From positions 62,001 through 126,000 of the forward strand of contig JAXLWB010000011.1 in NCBI GenBank assembly GCA_046328715.1: a stretch of DNA of 64,000 nt, written 5' to 3'. Positions 34,818 through 42,932 of this stretch are shown here, one piece after another. The stretch comes from JAXLWB01 sp046328715 (GTDB lineage Bacteria > Chloroflexota > Anaerolineae > Caldilineales > Caldilineaceae). How positions within the stretch are numbered: the stretch's first letter is position 1; the number at the start of each line of letters is the position of its first letter. A program made the position numbers and the translations under genes. The notes under the pieces are model-generated. The model ran no database searches. It saw nothing but the letters and a program-made list of their open reading frames with translations, and was not told where the DNA came from.

Positions 34818-36278
34818 CTACTGTCCCGTTACCAATACCAGCGCGTCACGGCAGGGAATGGCGACATTTTCAATCGCACCATTGTTTACCGTATAATCTC
34901 CGCTATTCCACACCGCAACCAGATGGCGATATTCGAGGTCCTCTCCAACCCACAACGAGGGCAAGACTGCATTGGCTTGAGTAGCGTTGAAGATCACAAT
35001 GGCCGATTGACGCCCAAAGCTGCGGCGGAAGACGTAGATGCCCTGGTCGGCGTGCAACTGGCGAAAATCGCCGAGGGCCAGCACAGAATAGCGACGGCGC
35101 ATGGCAATGGCCTGTTTGAAGAATTTGCGCAGGCCAGTATTCCAACTGCTTTCATTGTGCCAGGGGAATGCACCACGACTTCCGGGGTCCATGCCGCCGG
35201 TGAGTCCGACTTCGTCGCCATAATAGACACAAGGTGCACCGGGCATGGTCATTTGAAAGAGGGTACAGAGCCGTACTGCACTTTCATCGCCCTGGAGGGT
35301 GTGTAACATTCGCGGGGTATCATGCGTATCCATTACATTGAGCTGTGCGGTGGTAATTTGCCAATCATAGAGGCCTAGCATGTGATGCACGCCATCGGCA
35401 AACTGCTGTGTGCTCAAGGGAGAAAGCGTAAAGCCACCGGGTCGCTCATCCAATCGCAGTGTCGAGGCACCGAAGAAGCAATAGGCGAGACGGCTTTGTA
35501 CATAGTTCATCAAGGCATCGAAGCAGTCGCCGTGTAGCCATTCTGGAGCCTCGTGCCAGATTTCGGCGACGATGTAGGCCTCCGAGTTTGCGCCTTTGAC
35601 CACCTGGCGAAATTCTTGCCAAAAGCTGCGGTCATTGATTTCTAGCGCAACATCCAGCCGCCAGCCATCGATGCCAAAGTCGATCCAATATTTGGCAACC
35701 TGCATTAAAAACTGACGCACGCCTGGATTGGCAACGTTGAGTTTGGGGAGCGCCGCCAAACCCCACCAGGCATCGTAGTTGATGGGGCGGCCATCTTCGG
35801 GGTAGGGCCGCATCGGCCAACCCTGCACCCGGAACCAGTCGATGTAGGGCGAGTTGCCGCCGTTTTCCAGAATGTGGTGGAAGGGCCAAAAGCCACGCCC
35901 TGTATGGTTGAAGACGCCGTCTAGCACGATGCGTATGTTGCGGCGGTGAGCATGATCGAGCAAATAGCGAAAGGCCTCGTTGCCACCGAGCAGCGGGTCG
36001 ACATTGAAATAATCATAAGGATGATAGCGATGATTGGAGGCTGAGGAGAAAACTGGATTCAGATAGAGCGCAGTCGCACCCAGGTCGGTCAAATAATCAA
36101 GTTTGTCAGCAATGCCGTAGAGGTCGCCGCCTTGATAACCCTGCTCTTCAGGTGCGGTACCCCAAGGTTTAAATTGAATGCCTAGCGGATGCTCCACGCG
36201 ATTACTTCGTGCAAAACGATCCGGAAAAATTTGGTAAAATACAGCTCGCTTTACCCATTCGGGTGTTTGTACTGACAT
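34818..36278 (-). CDS. GH13 alpha-amylase family enzyme (neopullulanase/cyclomaltodextrinase type)
   Basis: A 486-residue cytoplasmic glycosidase without signal peptide. The (beta/alpha)8 barrel shows the four GH13 regions: DGVFNHTG, GWRLDV with the nucleophile Asp near 205, VAEIWHEAPEWL with the acid/base Glu near 236, and VMDTHDTPR with the third Asp near 317. The early MPDRF-like motif (YQIFPDRF) and the length fit subfamily 20-type enzymes acting on maltodextrins, but they usually have an extra N-terminal domain that is absent here. AAAGGAG lies 10 bases before the ATG. It stands alone. Its last 72 bp are duplicated at 21123-21194. Confidence 0.9.
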   Translation of the reverse strand: MSVQTPEWVKRAVFYQIFPDRFARSNRVEHPLGIQFKPWGTAPEEQGYQGGDLYGIADKLDYLTDLGATALYLNPVFSSASNHRYHPYDYFNVDPLLGGNEAFRYLLDHAHRRNIRIVLDGVFNHTGRGFWPFHHILENGGNSPYIDWFRVQGWPMRPYPEDGRPINYDAWWGLAALPKLNVANPGVRQFLMQVAKYWIDFGIDGWRLDVALEINDRSFWQEFRQVVKGANSEAYIVAEIWHEAPEWLHGDCFDALMNYVQSRLAYCFFGASTLRLDERPGGFTLSPLSTQQFADGVHHMLGLYDWQITTAQLNVMDTHDTPRMLHTLQGDESAVRLCTLFQMTMPGAPCVYYGDEVGLTGGMDPGSRGAFPWHNESSWNTGLRKFFKQAIAMRRRYSVLALGDFRQLHADQGIYVFRRSFGRQSAIVIFNATQANAVLPSLWVGEDLEYRHLVAVWNSGDYTVNNGAIENVAIPCRDALVLVTGQ

Positions 36279-36474
36279 GAAGACTTTGCTCCTTTATAAT
36301 GAGTCCCTTATTAAAAGGCTGTGCAGATTGTGGCACAGCGAAGAGACCTCTGTCAATTTCAATCTGAATTACATGACTTAACATGTAAGTACAATTAACA
36401 ATTCGTCAACGTTTGATTCGATTGATCCGTTCCATTTTGTTTCCATCAAATAGTGATTTTCTTGGAGAACTTCT

Positions 36475-37578
36475 ATGCCTGATTTACGAACGTCAAAACT
36501 AGCCGAAACACTCGTTCATTACTGTACGTCGGTTCACCCTGGCGACTGGGTCCTGATCCGTGGCCATGTTATCGCCCTGCCGCTAGTCGAGCAGGTGATC
36601 GGTGAAGTGGCACGCGCCGGTGGCAACCCGACTGTGCAACTCTACAGCGAGGAATTGGACGAATCGTTGTTGCGCAATGCCAGCCTGGAGCAGTTGGCGT
36701 GGGCTTCACCGCTGGAAGAGATTATGGCTCAGCAACTTGATGTTCGGATCGTGATCGGCGCGGCCAGCAATACCCGTGCTTTGACCGGAATTTCTCCACA
36801 ACGACAGCAAGTCTTTCAAAATGCTCGGCGCAAATTTCAACAGACCTATATGCAGCGCAGCGCTGAAGGTACACACCGCTGGGTGGGCACGCTTTTCCCT
36901 TGTGCTGCGTATGCTCAAGAAGCCGACATGAGTTTGGCCGAGTATGAAGATTTTGTCTATGCCTGCACCTATACCGATCAGCCAGATCCTGTGGCCTGTT
37001 GGCAAGGTGTACACGATGAGCAACAGCGCTTGGTCGATTGGTTAAAAGGTAAGGAACAAGTTGTGGTGCGTGGGCCGAATGTTGATCTTACACTATCCAT
37101 CAAAGATCGCACGTTTATTAATAGCGATGGTAAACGGAATATGCCGAGTGGGGAAATTTTCACTGGCCCGGTGGAGGATTCGGTCAATGGCTGGGTGCGT
37201 TTCGACTATCCTGCGTTGCGTGGTGGGCGCGAGGTGGAAAGGGTAGAATTCGAATTTAGTGCGGGCAAGGTTGTCAAGGCAAGCGCCCATAAGAACGAAG
37301 ACTACCTGCTCAGCCAACTCGATAGCGACCCGGGTGCCCGTTTTCTGGGTGAATTTGCCTTTGGCAGCAACTATCAGATTCAACAATTTACGAAAAATAT
37401 CCTCTTTGACGAAAAGATCGGCGGCACGATTCACATGGCAGTAGGTGCTGGCTATCCGGAAACTGGCAGTCTCAATCGCTCGGCGGTGCATTGGGACTTT
37501 ATCTGCGACATGCGAGTGGATAGCGAAGTGCTCGTGGATGGGGAACTGTTCTACAAAAATGGAAAGTTTTTGGTGTAG
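36475..37578 (+). CDS. M29-family aminopeptidase
   Basis: A 367-residue metallo-aminopeptidase of the thermophilic aminopeptidase T/AmpS family, which removes N-terminal residues from peptides using two metal ions. Conserved metal-binding elements appear in order: MPSGEIFTGP (Glu near 227), GEFAFGSN (Glu near 292), GGTIHMAVG (His near 320) and SAVHWDFICDM (His near 340 and Asp). The length is slightly below the usual 400-410 residues. GGAG precedes the ATG by about 8 bases. Cytoplasmic, and in the same direction as the next two genes but separated from them by a 414-bp gap with a hairpin. Confidence 0.92.
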   Translation: MPDLRTSKLAETLVHYCTSVHPGDWVLIRGHVIALPLVEQVIGEVARAGGNPTVQLYSEELDESLLRNASLEQLAWASPLEEIMAQQLDVRIVIGAASNTRALTGISPQRQQVFQNARRKFQQTYMQRSAEGTHRWVGTLFPCAAYAQEADMSLAEYEDFVYACTYTDQPDPVACWQGVHDEQQRLVDWLKGKEQVVVRGPNVDLTLSIKDRTFINSDGKRNMPSGEIFTGPVEDSVNGWVRFDYPALRGGREVERVEFEFSAGKVVKASAHKNEDYLLSQLDSDPGARFLGEFAFGSNYQIQQFTKNILFDEKIGGTIHMAVGAGYPETGSLNRSAVHWDFICDMRVDSEVLVDGELFYKNGKFLV

Positions 37579-37992
37579 AGGATGGTTGCGATAAAGGCGA
37601 TGTTGTTCTTGAAATACTGCTCATGCACTACACAGGGATCTCTGTGTCTTCACATGCTCTGCGTGTCTCTGAGTAGTCGCCTTTCGAGAGGCAACACACT
37701 GCTTTTCATTTAGAATTAAATCTAAGAGCAGCGAAATTTTTCGGTTAGGGGGTGAAAGTTCTACACTATTGTTTCGAGAGTTTCTCAATCTTTGCTGAAT
37801 CCCCTCCGAAAAAGGGATTCGGCAGTACATATTTGAGAAGCCACATCGGTGTATTGGTATCTTCTTGACGAATGGGAACCTTCCATTTCCCGTTAACGGT
37901 TGAGAAGATGCTTGTTGGGCTAGGATAAAACGAGTCCAGTTCAAAGCTAGAAGATTCAAAATAAGCAAGTCATCAGAACAGGGTGTCGCTTT
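37579..37992. other. Gap of 414 bp with a hairpin, no gene seen
   Basis: Contains the hairpin at 37794-37823 and loosely repeated short words (37625-37690). The minus-strand frame across 37621-38175 overlaps the next gene, has no ribosome-binding site and no protein-like pattern, so nothing coding is called. Confidence 0.55.
37794..37823. terminator. Hairpin in gap after aminopeptidase gene
   Basis: GCTGAATCCC pairs with GGGATTCGGC (one G-U) around a 10-base A-rich loop. It is 215 bases past the stop at 37578 and may end that transcript or belong to the leader of the next gene. Confidence 0.5.
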
Positions 37993-38895
37993 ATGCTTAG
38001 GATGAATTCCGCTTTTCGCATGGATGTTGTTTCCAAACGAACTGCTACGATTATGGTCTTTGCAGTTCTTGCGATGGCAACACTTTTGACAGCGGAAAAA
38101 TTTGATGATCGGCCAAAGTCTTTTCCCGCAGTCGATGCCTATTGGTCGGAAATAGTCCCGGGGCGTTATCGCCAACTTTTAACGGCTGCGTATAGTGCCG
38201 ACTACTTAAATGACTATCACTTCAAGTGGTATCAGCAGGTGGTTGGGCAATTTGTCTTTCACCAGCAACAGTTGGGGCTACGCGGTATCCAGATTTCTGA
38301 CTGGTATCGTAAAGAGATTGCCGAATTAAACAGCGAGCAGGTGCCAGGGGTGATTCTGGCCGCTGCCATTGCAAATCAGGGCAATGCGCCGACGCGTCCC
38401 TTTAATATTGATCTCTTGGAGAAAATGCAAGTTCTACTAGGGCAGACCTTTGATTGGCCACTGTCGATCGGAAAGGCGACCTGGGAGGATATCTTTGAAA
38501 ATCCAAGTGTGGGAATTACCCAGATCATGCCCTGCGAGGGTCACGGCTTTCCAACCAGTATGCTCTTTGATCCGCGGGTGAGCATCAAGCTAATGGTCGC
38601 CAAACTGCAAGACTCAAGTAAGGCTGCGTTACAACTGGGCATCAACCCCAACGACTGGTTTGCCTTGACCTTGCTCGGTAATAACTTTGGTTCCACCGCT
38701 GTGTTGGGATACAGTGATTATCTACACCAATATAGCTTTGGAACTCGCGACATGAAGCAATTTTTGAATACGTTCCCCGCAGGCAAACAGCAATTGGCGC
38801 GCATGTTGGCCTATGTGCAATATATGTCACAATATGAAGGCTGGGCGCTTCCGCAGAATATCGACATGAATTACCTGTGGTCACTCGTGGAGTAA
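37993..38895 (+). CDS. Secreted protein, possibly lysozyme-like fold
   Basis: A 300-residue protein with an N-terminal membrane/signal segment (about 18-35) and a soluble helix-rich remainder. The motif NPSVGITQIMPCEGH near 165-180 recalls the GxxQIMP motif of lytic transglycosylases, and LLGNNFGSTAVLGYSDYL near 227-245 lies where the AYNxG motif would be. The catalytic glutamate context is not convincing, so I call the fold only as a possibility. Start is uncertain between ATG 37993, 38002 and 38023. It is followed after 10 bases by the VOC gene on the same strand. Confidence 0.65.
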   Translation: MLRMNSAFRMDVVSKRTATIMVFAVLAMATLLTAEKFDDRPKSFPAVDAYWSEIVPGRYRQLLTAAYSADYLNDYHFKWYQQVVGQFVFHQQQLGLRGIQISDWYRKEIAELNSEQVPGVILAAAIANQGNAPTRPFNIDLLEKMQVLLGQTFDWPLSIGKATWEDIFENPSVGITQIMPCEGHGFPTSMLFDPRVSIKLMVAKLQDSSKAALQLGINPNDWFALTLLGNNFGSTAVLGYSDYLHQYSFGTRDMKQFLNTFPAGKQQLARMLAYVQYMSQYEGWALPQNIDMNYLWSLVE

Positions 38896-38905
38896 AAGTT
38901 TGCCA

Positions 38906-39277
38906 ATGAAAACCGAAGGCTTGATCGAGGTAATTCTGTACGCCCGTGACATGGCAGCGCAGGTCAACTTTTATCGCGATGTATTGGGCCTGCAAATCGA
39001 GTATCCGGCTGGCTTGTCTGACTACAGCCAGGAATATTGGGTGGTCTTCGCAACAGGTGCCTGCAAGCTGGTATTGCATGGAGGCGGCCAAGGCAAACTT
39101 GGCGAGAGTGCTCCCAAAATAGTCTTTGGGGTTGACGACATCGATGCATCACGTAGCGAACTGTTGGCTGCAGGAGTAAGCCTCGGCGAAGTCCGTTCTC
39201 CTGCACCGGGTGTACTCGTCGTCGACGGCTACGATCCCGAGGGCAACGCCTTTTCGCTGGAATCTCACAAGGGATAA
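38906..39277 (+). CDS. VOC (glyoxalase/bleomycin-resistance) superfamily protein
   Basis: A 123-residue single-domain protein with the two beta-alpha-beta-beta-beta units of the VOC fold. Unit one contains EVILYARDMAAQVNFYRDVLGL, and the second unit ends in VDGYDPEGNAFSLESH, where the terminal acidic metal ligand lies in the DPEGN..SLE motif. The ATG at 38906 is used; an in-frame TTG lies six bases upstream. Substrate cannot be told from sequence: relatives include glyoxalases, dioxygenases and drug-binding proteins. Probably co-transcribed with the preceding secreted protein gene. Confidence 0.85.
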   Translation: MKTEGLIEVILYARDMAAQVNFYRDVLGLQIEYPAGLSDYSQEYWVVFATGACKLVLHGGGQGKLGESAPKIVFGVDDIDASRSELLAAGVSLGEVRSPAPGVLVVDGYDPEGNAFSLESHKG

Positions 39278-39346
39278 AAATTAGCTGGAATGGTACGCAA
39301 GATCGCACGGACATCGCTCTGGGATGGAGAAGTCCTTGCATCCTAG

Positions 39347-39459
39347 TGCCACTTTAACAAAGCAGTTTGTCAATCGTCTTCCGGGAAGGCTGTAGCTACA
39401 GACCTGCTAATATGTAGATCCTTCCCGGAAGATTGCAAAATTACTCTGTTAATCATGCA
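39347..39459. mobile_element. 113-bp MITE, complete copy C
   Basis: Terminal inverted repeats of about 45 bp begin TGCCACTTTAACAAAGCAG (left) and TGCATGATTAACAGAGTAA (right, reverse strand) and run inward to CTTCCGGGAAGG. It is flanked by direct repeats CTAG (39343-39346 and 39460-39463). Same length and about 96 percent identical to the copy at 46513-46625. No coding capacity; it must move with an enzyme encoded elsewhere. Confidence 0.85.
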
Positions 39460-39495
39460 CTAGGGCACTGCCTGTGGTTACCCTGTATGTATTAT

Positions 39496-41163
39496 CTATC
39501 TGGCAAAGAGTATATCCCCATCCTCCTCGCGTTGTACCGCCTTTTCGACAAAGAGCGCCTTGTCCCGGCGCTGTCCATCCTGTCGATCCTCATTGAACCA
39601 GGCGGCCCACTCGGCAGGCGCATCGATATCTTGTCCACCATGTTTGGTGAGACGTTGGCGGACCCGCAGCATCACCGGCGTATTTACACTCGCCCCACTC
39701 ACAATCACTTGTCCCTTGCTCAAACTTGACAATTCTTGGAGTAAATCACGCCCAACACTTTCTACAGACGAGGCAATCTTGTCCTGGTCGATCGGGTTGG
39801 TGATGCGCATGATGCATTGGGTCATACATTGACTCAGCACATCGCTGTCCAACTTGCCTGGGCGCTGCGTAATCAGCCCAATCGATACGCCAAACTTGCG
39901 CCCTTCGCTCAGTACGGTCTTGAGAATTTCAGTGGTGACCGCATCGGCGTTGGCCGGTGCATAGTTGTGCGCTTCCTCCATCAGGCAGAAGACCGGGAAG
40001 GGAATGTAGGTTTTGTCGCCGCGTGTGACTTTGCCCTTGCTCGTGTCGATGCGTGCAGTGTAGACGCGGCGCAGCAAGGTGGCCGCAATTACCTGCTGCT
40101 CACGCTGATCGACCTCGTTGAGTTGCAGCACCGTGCATTGTCCCGGCGCAAAAAGTTCGCCCAACTCTAGGTTCTCTGTGTCGTTAAAGATACGGCTGTT
40201 GCGCAGTATGCTGTTCAAACGCCAAATCAGTGCCCCTGTGGTGGGATCTTCTTCCTCTTCGTCTTCGCCCTTCTTGCCTTCGGCGGTCTGGCGCACGGCA
40301 TACATTAACTGTTCGAGATTGTAGCCACCTTTGAAACTGCGCTGGGCAAAGGCATAAGCCCGGCTCAGTTGATATTGCATCTTATCAGTGAGGTTAGGCA
40401 GCAGATAGCGCAGATCGCCAATTGTCAACGTATCAATTCGTACACGCACGGTATCTGGCTGGAAGACACGGACACGCGGCTTGTAATTTCCCGCCCGGAA
40501 AGCAGGGTGATTCATCATCTCTTGGAGCGTGCCATACTCGCCGTGTGGATCGATGATCAACACGGCCGCCCGATTGTGCGGCATCATCAACTCTTCGAGC
40601 AACACGCCTGCCAGATAGCTCTTCCCGCTGCCCGTGCTGGCAATGATGGCAAGATGGGTACTGGTAAAGCCCTTGACATCGAGGGCAACCTTCACCGCAT
40701 CCGGCGTTCGGCTGAGCAAACTGCCGATGTTGGCCGAACCACGAGATCCTAGTTCGCGCTTGTTGAGTACCTGGCTTAACAATTCATCTTCGGCGATGTA
40801 GATCGGCGCTCCACCGACCGGTGGCACGCGCGGATTGATAAAGTCACCCATGCGCGAATCGTGATAGCCGAGCACAGCAACGGTTATTTCGAAAAGTTCA
40901 CTGGCGTCGCTGTCATAGCCTAGCAGCGTGGCAATTTGGCTGGGGGGCACAGAAGGGTCAGCCAGAAAGCTGTCGGGAAAGAGTTTGACCGACTCGCGCC
41001 CGGTTACGCGGCCTAAGATCTGGCGCTCCATGCCATCTACTTCGGCATAGTAGTAGACAAACTCGCCGTGTTTTACCCGCCGTTCTAGATCGGGCGCAAT
41101 AAAGGTAAATTCGTTGGGGGTTTCGCCCGGCCCTTTCACGGTGCCGATGCAAGTTAGCTCCAT
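39496..41163 (-). CDS. HerA-type DNA translocase/helicase ATPase
   Basis: A 555-residue protein with an N-terminal HAS-barrel-like domain (about 1-110) and a FtsK/HerA ATPase core. Walker A ASTGSGKS near 174-181, Walker B AVLIIDPHGEY near 200-210, the HerA-type motif LMEEAHNYAP near 400 and the arginine-bearing sensor GLITQRPGKLDSDVLSQC near 440. Archaeal and bacterial HerA hexamers work with the nuclease NurA in DNA end resection, and in some bacteria HerA is combined with other nucleases in phage defence. No nuclease gene is adjacent here, so a housekeeping or unlinked-partner role is likeliest. An acidic insert (EDEEEED) is present near 305. Confidence 0.9.
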   Translation of the reverse strand: MELTCIGTVKGPGETPNEFTFIAPDLERRVKHGEFVYYYAEVDGMERQILGRVTGRESVKLFPDSFLADPSVPPSQIATLLGYDSDASELFEITVAVLGYHDSRMGDFINPRVPPVGGAPIYIAEDELLSQVLNKRELGSRGSANIGSLLSRTPDAVKVALDVKGFTSTHLAIIASTGSGKSYLAGVLLEELMMPHNRAAVLIIDPHGEYGTLQEMMNHPAFRAGNYKPRVRVFQPDTVRVRIDTLTIGDLRYLLPNLTDKMQYQLSRAYAFAQRSFKGGYNLEQLMYAVRQTAEGKKGEDEEEEDPTTGALIWRLNSILRNSRIFNDTENLELGELFAPGQCTVLQLNEVDQREQQVIAATLLRRVYTARIDTSKGKVTRGDKTYIPFPVFCLMEEAHNYAPANADAVTTEILKTVLSEGRKFGVSIGLITQRPGKLDSDVLSQCMTQCIMRITNPIDQDKIASSVESVGRDLLQELSSLSKGQVIVSGASVNTPVMLRVRQRLTKHGGQDIDAPAEWAAWFNEDRQDGQRRDKALFVEKAVQREEDGDILFAR

Positions 41164-41344
41164 AATCCTAACCTAATCCTGACCTACGTACGATTCCTAG
41201 AAATCGTCAACATAAGCAATTCAAGCCGACAAAAGTGTAGCACCAGCTCACACAGAGATGAAGATTCGAACAAATGTGCAAAAGTTAGGATGGAATTATG
41301 CTTCTTTTATGCGTTTGTGGCGAATTTTCACCCAGCTTGGGTAG

Positions 41345-41515
41345 GATTCTTGGCTTTACGTTGCTATTGAGGTTCGTTGTCCACCCCGCTGGCAAAATGA
41401 TGGCGCTAGTGTTCTAGGGCTGGCCATTATCAAGTCGGTTGTCAGTGCGCACAAGGGTATGATCGAGGTGCAAAGTGAGTGCGGGAAAGGACAATCTTTC
41501 GGATTGGAATCATGA
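41345..41515 (+). pseudogene. Histidine kinase C-terminal relic
   Basis: The frame ending at 41515 reads GLAIIKSVVSAHKGMIEV and QSECGKGQSFGLES. This matches the last ATP-lid/G2 box of a sensor histidine kinase (GLGLAIVKxIVxxHGGxIxVxSExGKGSxF). Before it, YVAIEVR resembles the strand preceding the DxGxG motif, but the motif itself and about 30 residues between are missing, and a stop lies just upstream at 41342. There is no start or kinase body, so it is a remnant overlapping the end of the convergent GH4 gene. Confidence 0.65.
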
Positions 41516-42838
41516 TTGAAAATTCTGATTCACATACTTCCCATGCAACCCCAACAACTCATCCAGCATCCTCACCGCATTCTCATAACTCCCCACCACC
41601 GGATCGAGCAGGAGCGCCTGGAGTGCCGCCTGGCGATCGCCGTGGATTGCGGCTTCGACGGCGCGGTCTTGGATGGCGACTTGTTGGGCAAGCATAGAGG
41701 TGATAGCGGGGGGCAGGGCGGGGACGTGGAGATTATCGATGCCATCACCGCTGATGACGCCAGGGGTCTCGACCACGGCCCAGTCGGGCAGGCCGGGGAT
41801 GGCGCCGCGGTTGGGCAGGTTGAGGGCGTGCTCGAATTGGTTGCGGTTGTGCAGCATGCCGGTGATGATCTGGATTGCACGTTCGCCGGAGGTGCGGCTG
41901 AGGTACGGTTCGACCGGTAGTTCGCCGCTGGCGGCCTTTTGGAGTTGCTCACGCAGTGCGCCGGCGTCACGTTTGCGCCCTTCAAAGTCGTAGCCCTTCA
42001 TGGCGCTCGTCTCCCAGGCGTAGGAGAAATATTCGCCGGCGTGACCATCGCCAGTGGCGGGGAAGAGGCCGAAGGCATCGAGCAGGCGGCGGGAAAGTGG
42101 CTCGAAGCTGGTAGGCATAGCGGCTAGGCGGCGCTTGAATTCCGGATAGATGTCGGCACCGGTCTCGTTGTCGCGCAGATCGTAGATCCAGGTGATGTGG
42201 TTGAGCCCAGCGGCCTTGACATCGAAACGGTCCTGGAGCATGTTGATCTTGGCTTTGGCTTCGTCTAAATCCTTGACTATACCCATCACGATGCCGACGT
42301 TGCGGTAGGCGGCCCCGATTTGGTGACAGAGACCGACCGTTTTGAGCTTGGTCGCCCGGTTAAGGGCTAGGCAGACGCGTGTCAGCGGATTGGTGAAGTT
42401 GAGCAGCCAGGCGTCGGGCGCAATCTCTTCGACCGTGCGGGCAACCTGCAACATCAAATGAACACTACGCAGTGTGTGACTGAGTCCACCGGGTCCGCCA
42501 TTCTCACCCAACACCTGTTTGAAGCCGTAACGTAGCGGGATCTCCCAATCTTTCTGCCAGGTGGCTAAGCGATCCACTGCCACTGAGGTGATGACAAAGT
42601 TGGCTCCCTTCAGTGCAGCCCGTAGGTCGGTCGAGGCTTCAAAGGTGAGTTGAGCAGACGAAGCTTGCTTTAAGCGATTCGCCACTCCCTCCATCAACTG
42701 CAAACTTTCGGCATTGAGATCGGCCAGGGTAATGGTGCTACCAGCCAAATCAGCAGCATTGGCGATGATGTCGAGCAACATGCTGACACCAAAACTGGTG
42801 CTTCCTGCACCAACCAGGGTGATTTTTGTCGCGGTCAC
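41510..42838 (-). CDS. GH4-family glycosidase (NAD- and metal-dependent)
   Basis: 442 residues from GTG 42838, with GGAG about 8 bases upstream. The frame stays open further upstream, but that part is repeat-derived and lacks protein character. N-terminal dinucleotide motif LVGAGSTSFG at 7-16; GLCHQIG near 170 holds the metal-ligand cysteine, and GLNHITWI near 212 the second ligand. Family 4 enzymes hydrolyse alpha- or beta-glycosides (alpha-glucosidase, alpha-galactosidase, alpha-glucuronidase) through redox chemistry at C3, using NAD+ and Mn2+. It lies last in the sugar-uptake operon, so it probably cleaves the imported disaccharide. Which sugar is unknown. Confidence 0.9.
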   Translation of the reverse strand: MTATKITLVGAGSTSFGVSMLLDIIANAADLAGSTITLADLNAESLQLMEGVANRLKQASSAQLTFEASTDLRAALKGANFVITSVAVDRLATWQKDWEIPLRYGFKQVLGENGGPGGLSHTLRSVHLMLQVARTVEEIAPDAWLLNFTNPLTRVCLALNRATKLKTVGLCHQIGAAYRNVGIVMGIVKDLDEAKAKINMLQDRFDVKAAGLNHITWIYDLRDNETGADIYPEFKRRLAAMPTSFEPLSRRLLDAFGLFPATGDGHAGEYFSYAWETSAMKGYDFEGRKRDAGALREQLQKAASGELPVEPYLSRTSGERAIQIITGMLHNRNQFEHALNLPNRGAIPGLPDWAVVETPGVISGDGIDNLHVPALPPAITSMLAQQVAIQDRAVEAAIHGDRQAALQALLLDPVVGSYENAVRMLDELLGLHGKYVNQNFQS

Positions 42839-42854
42839 AGGGTACTCCGTAGGG

Positions 42855-42918
42855 TTAGAGGGGTGAGGTAGGAGGGGTGAGGGGTGAAGTCCTCTAACCT
42901 CATCCCTCACCCCTCTAA
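42855..42918. repeat. Repeat-built hairpin between binding-protein and GH4 genes
   Basis: TTAGAGGGGTGAGG pairs perfectly with CCTCACCCCTCTAA around a loop that itself repeats GGAGGGGTGAGG. It fills the gap between the binding-protein stop (42933) and the GH4 start (42838). In an operon this could protect the 3' end of the abundant binding-protein mRNA or reduce read-through. Confidence 0.65.
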
Positions 42919-42932
42919 CTTCTGATACAAAC

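Noticed and set aside
37621..38175. Minus-strand 184-codon frame
   Set aside because: Overlaps the start of the secreted protein gene, has low-complexity Ser/Asn/Lys content and no ribosome-binding site.
39496..41163. HerA gene as part of a phage-defence pair
   Set aside because: No nuclease (NurA, DUF4297, SIR2 or similar) is next to it; neighbours are a MITE and a kinase relic, so a defence role is not supported here.
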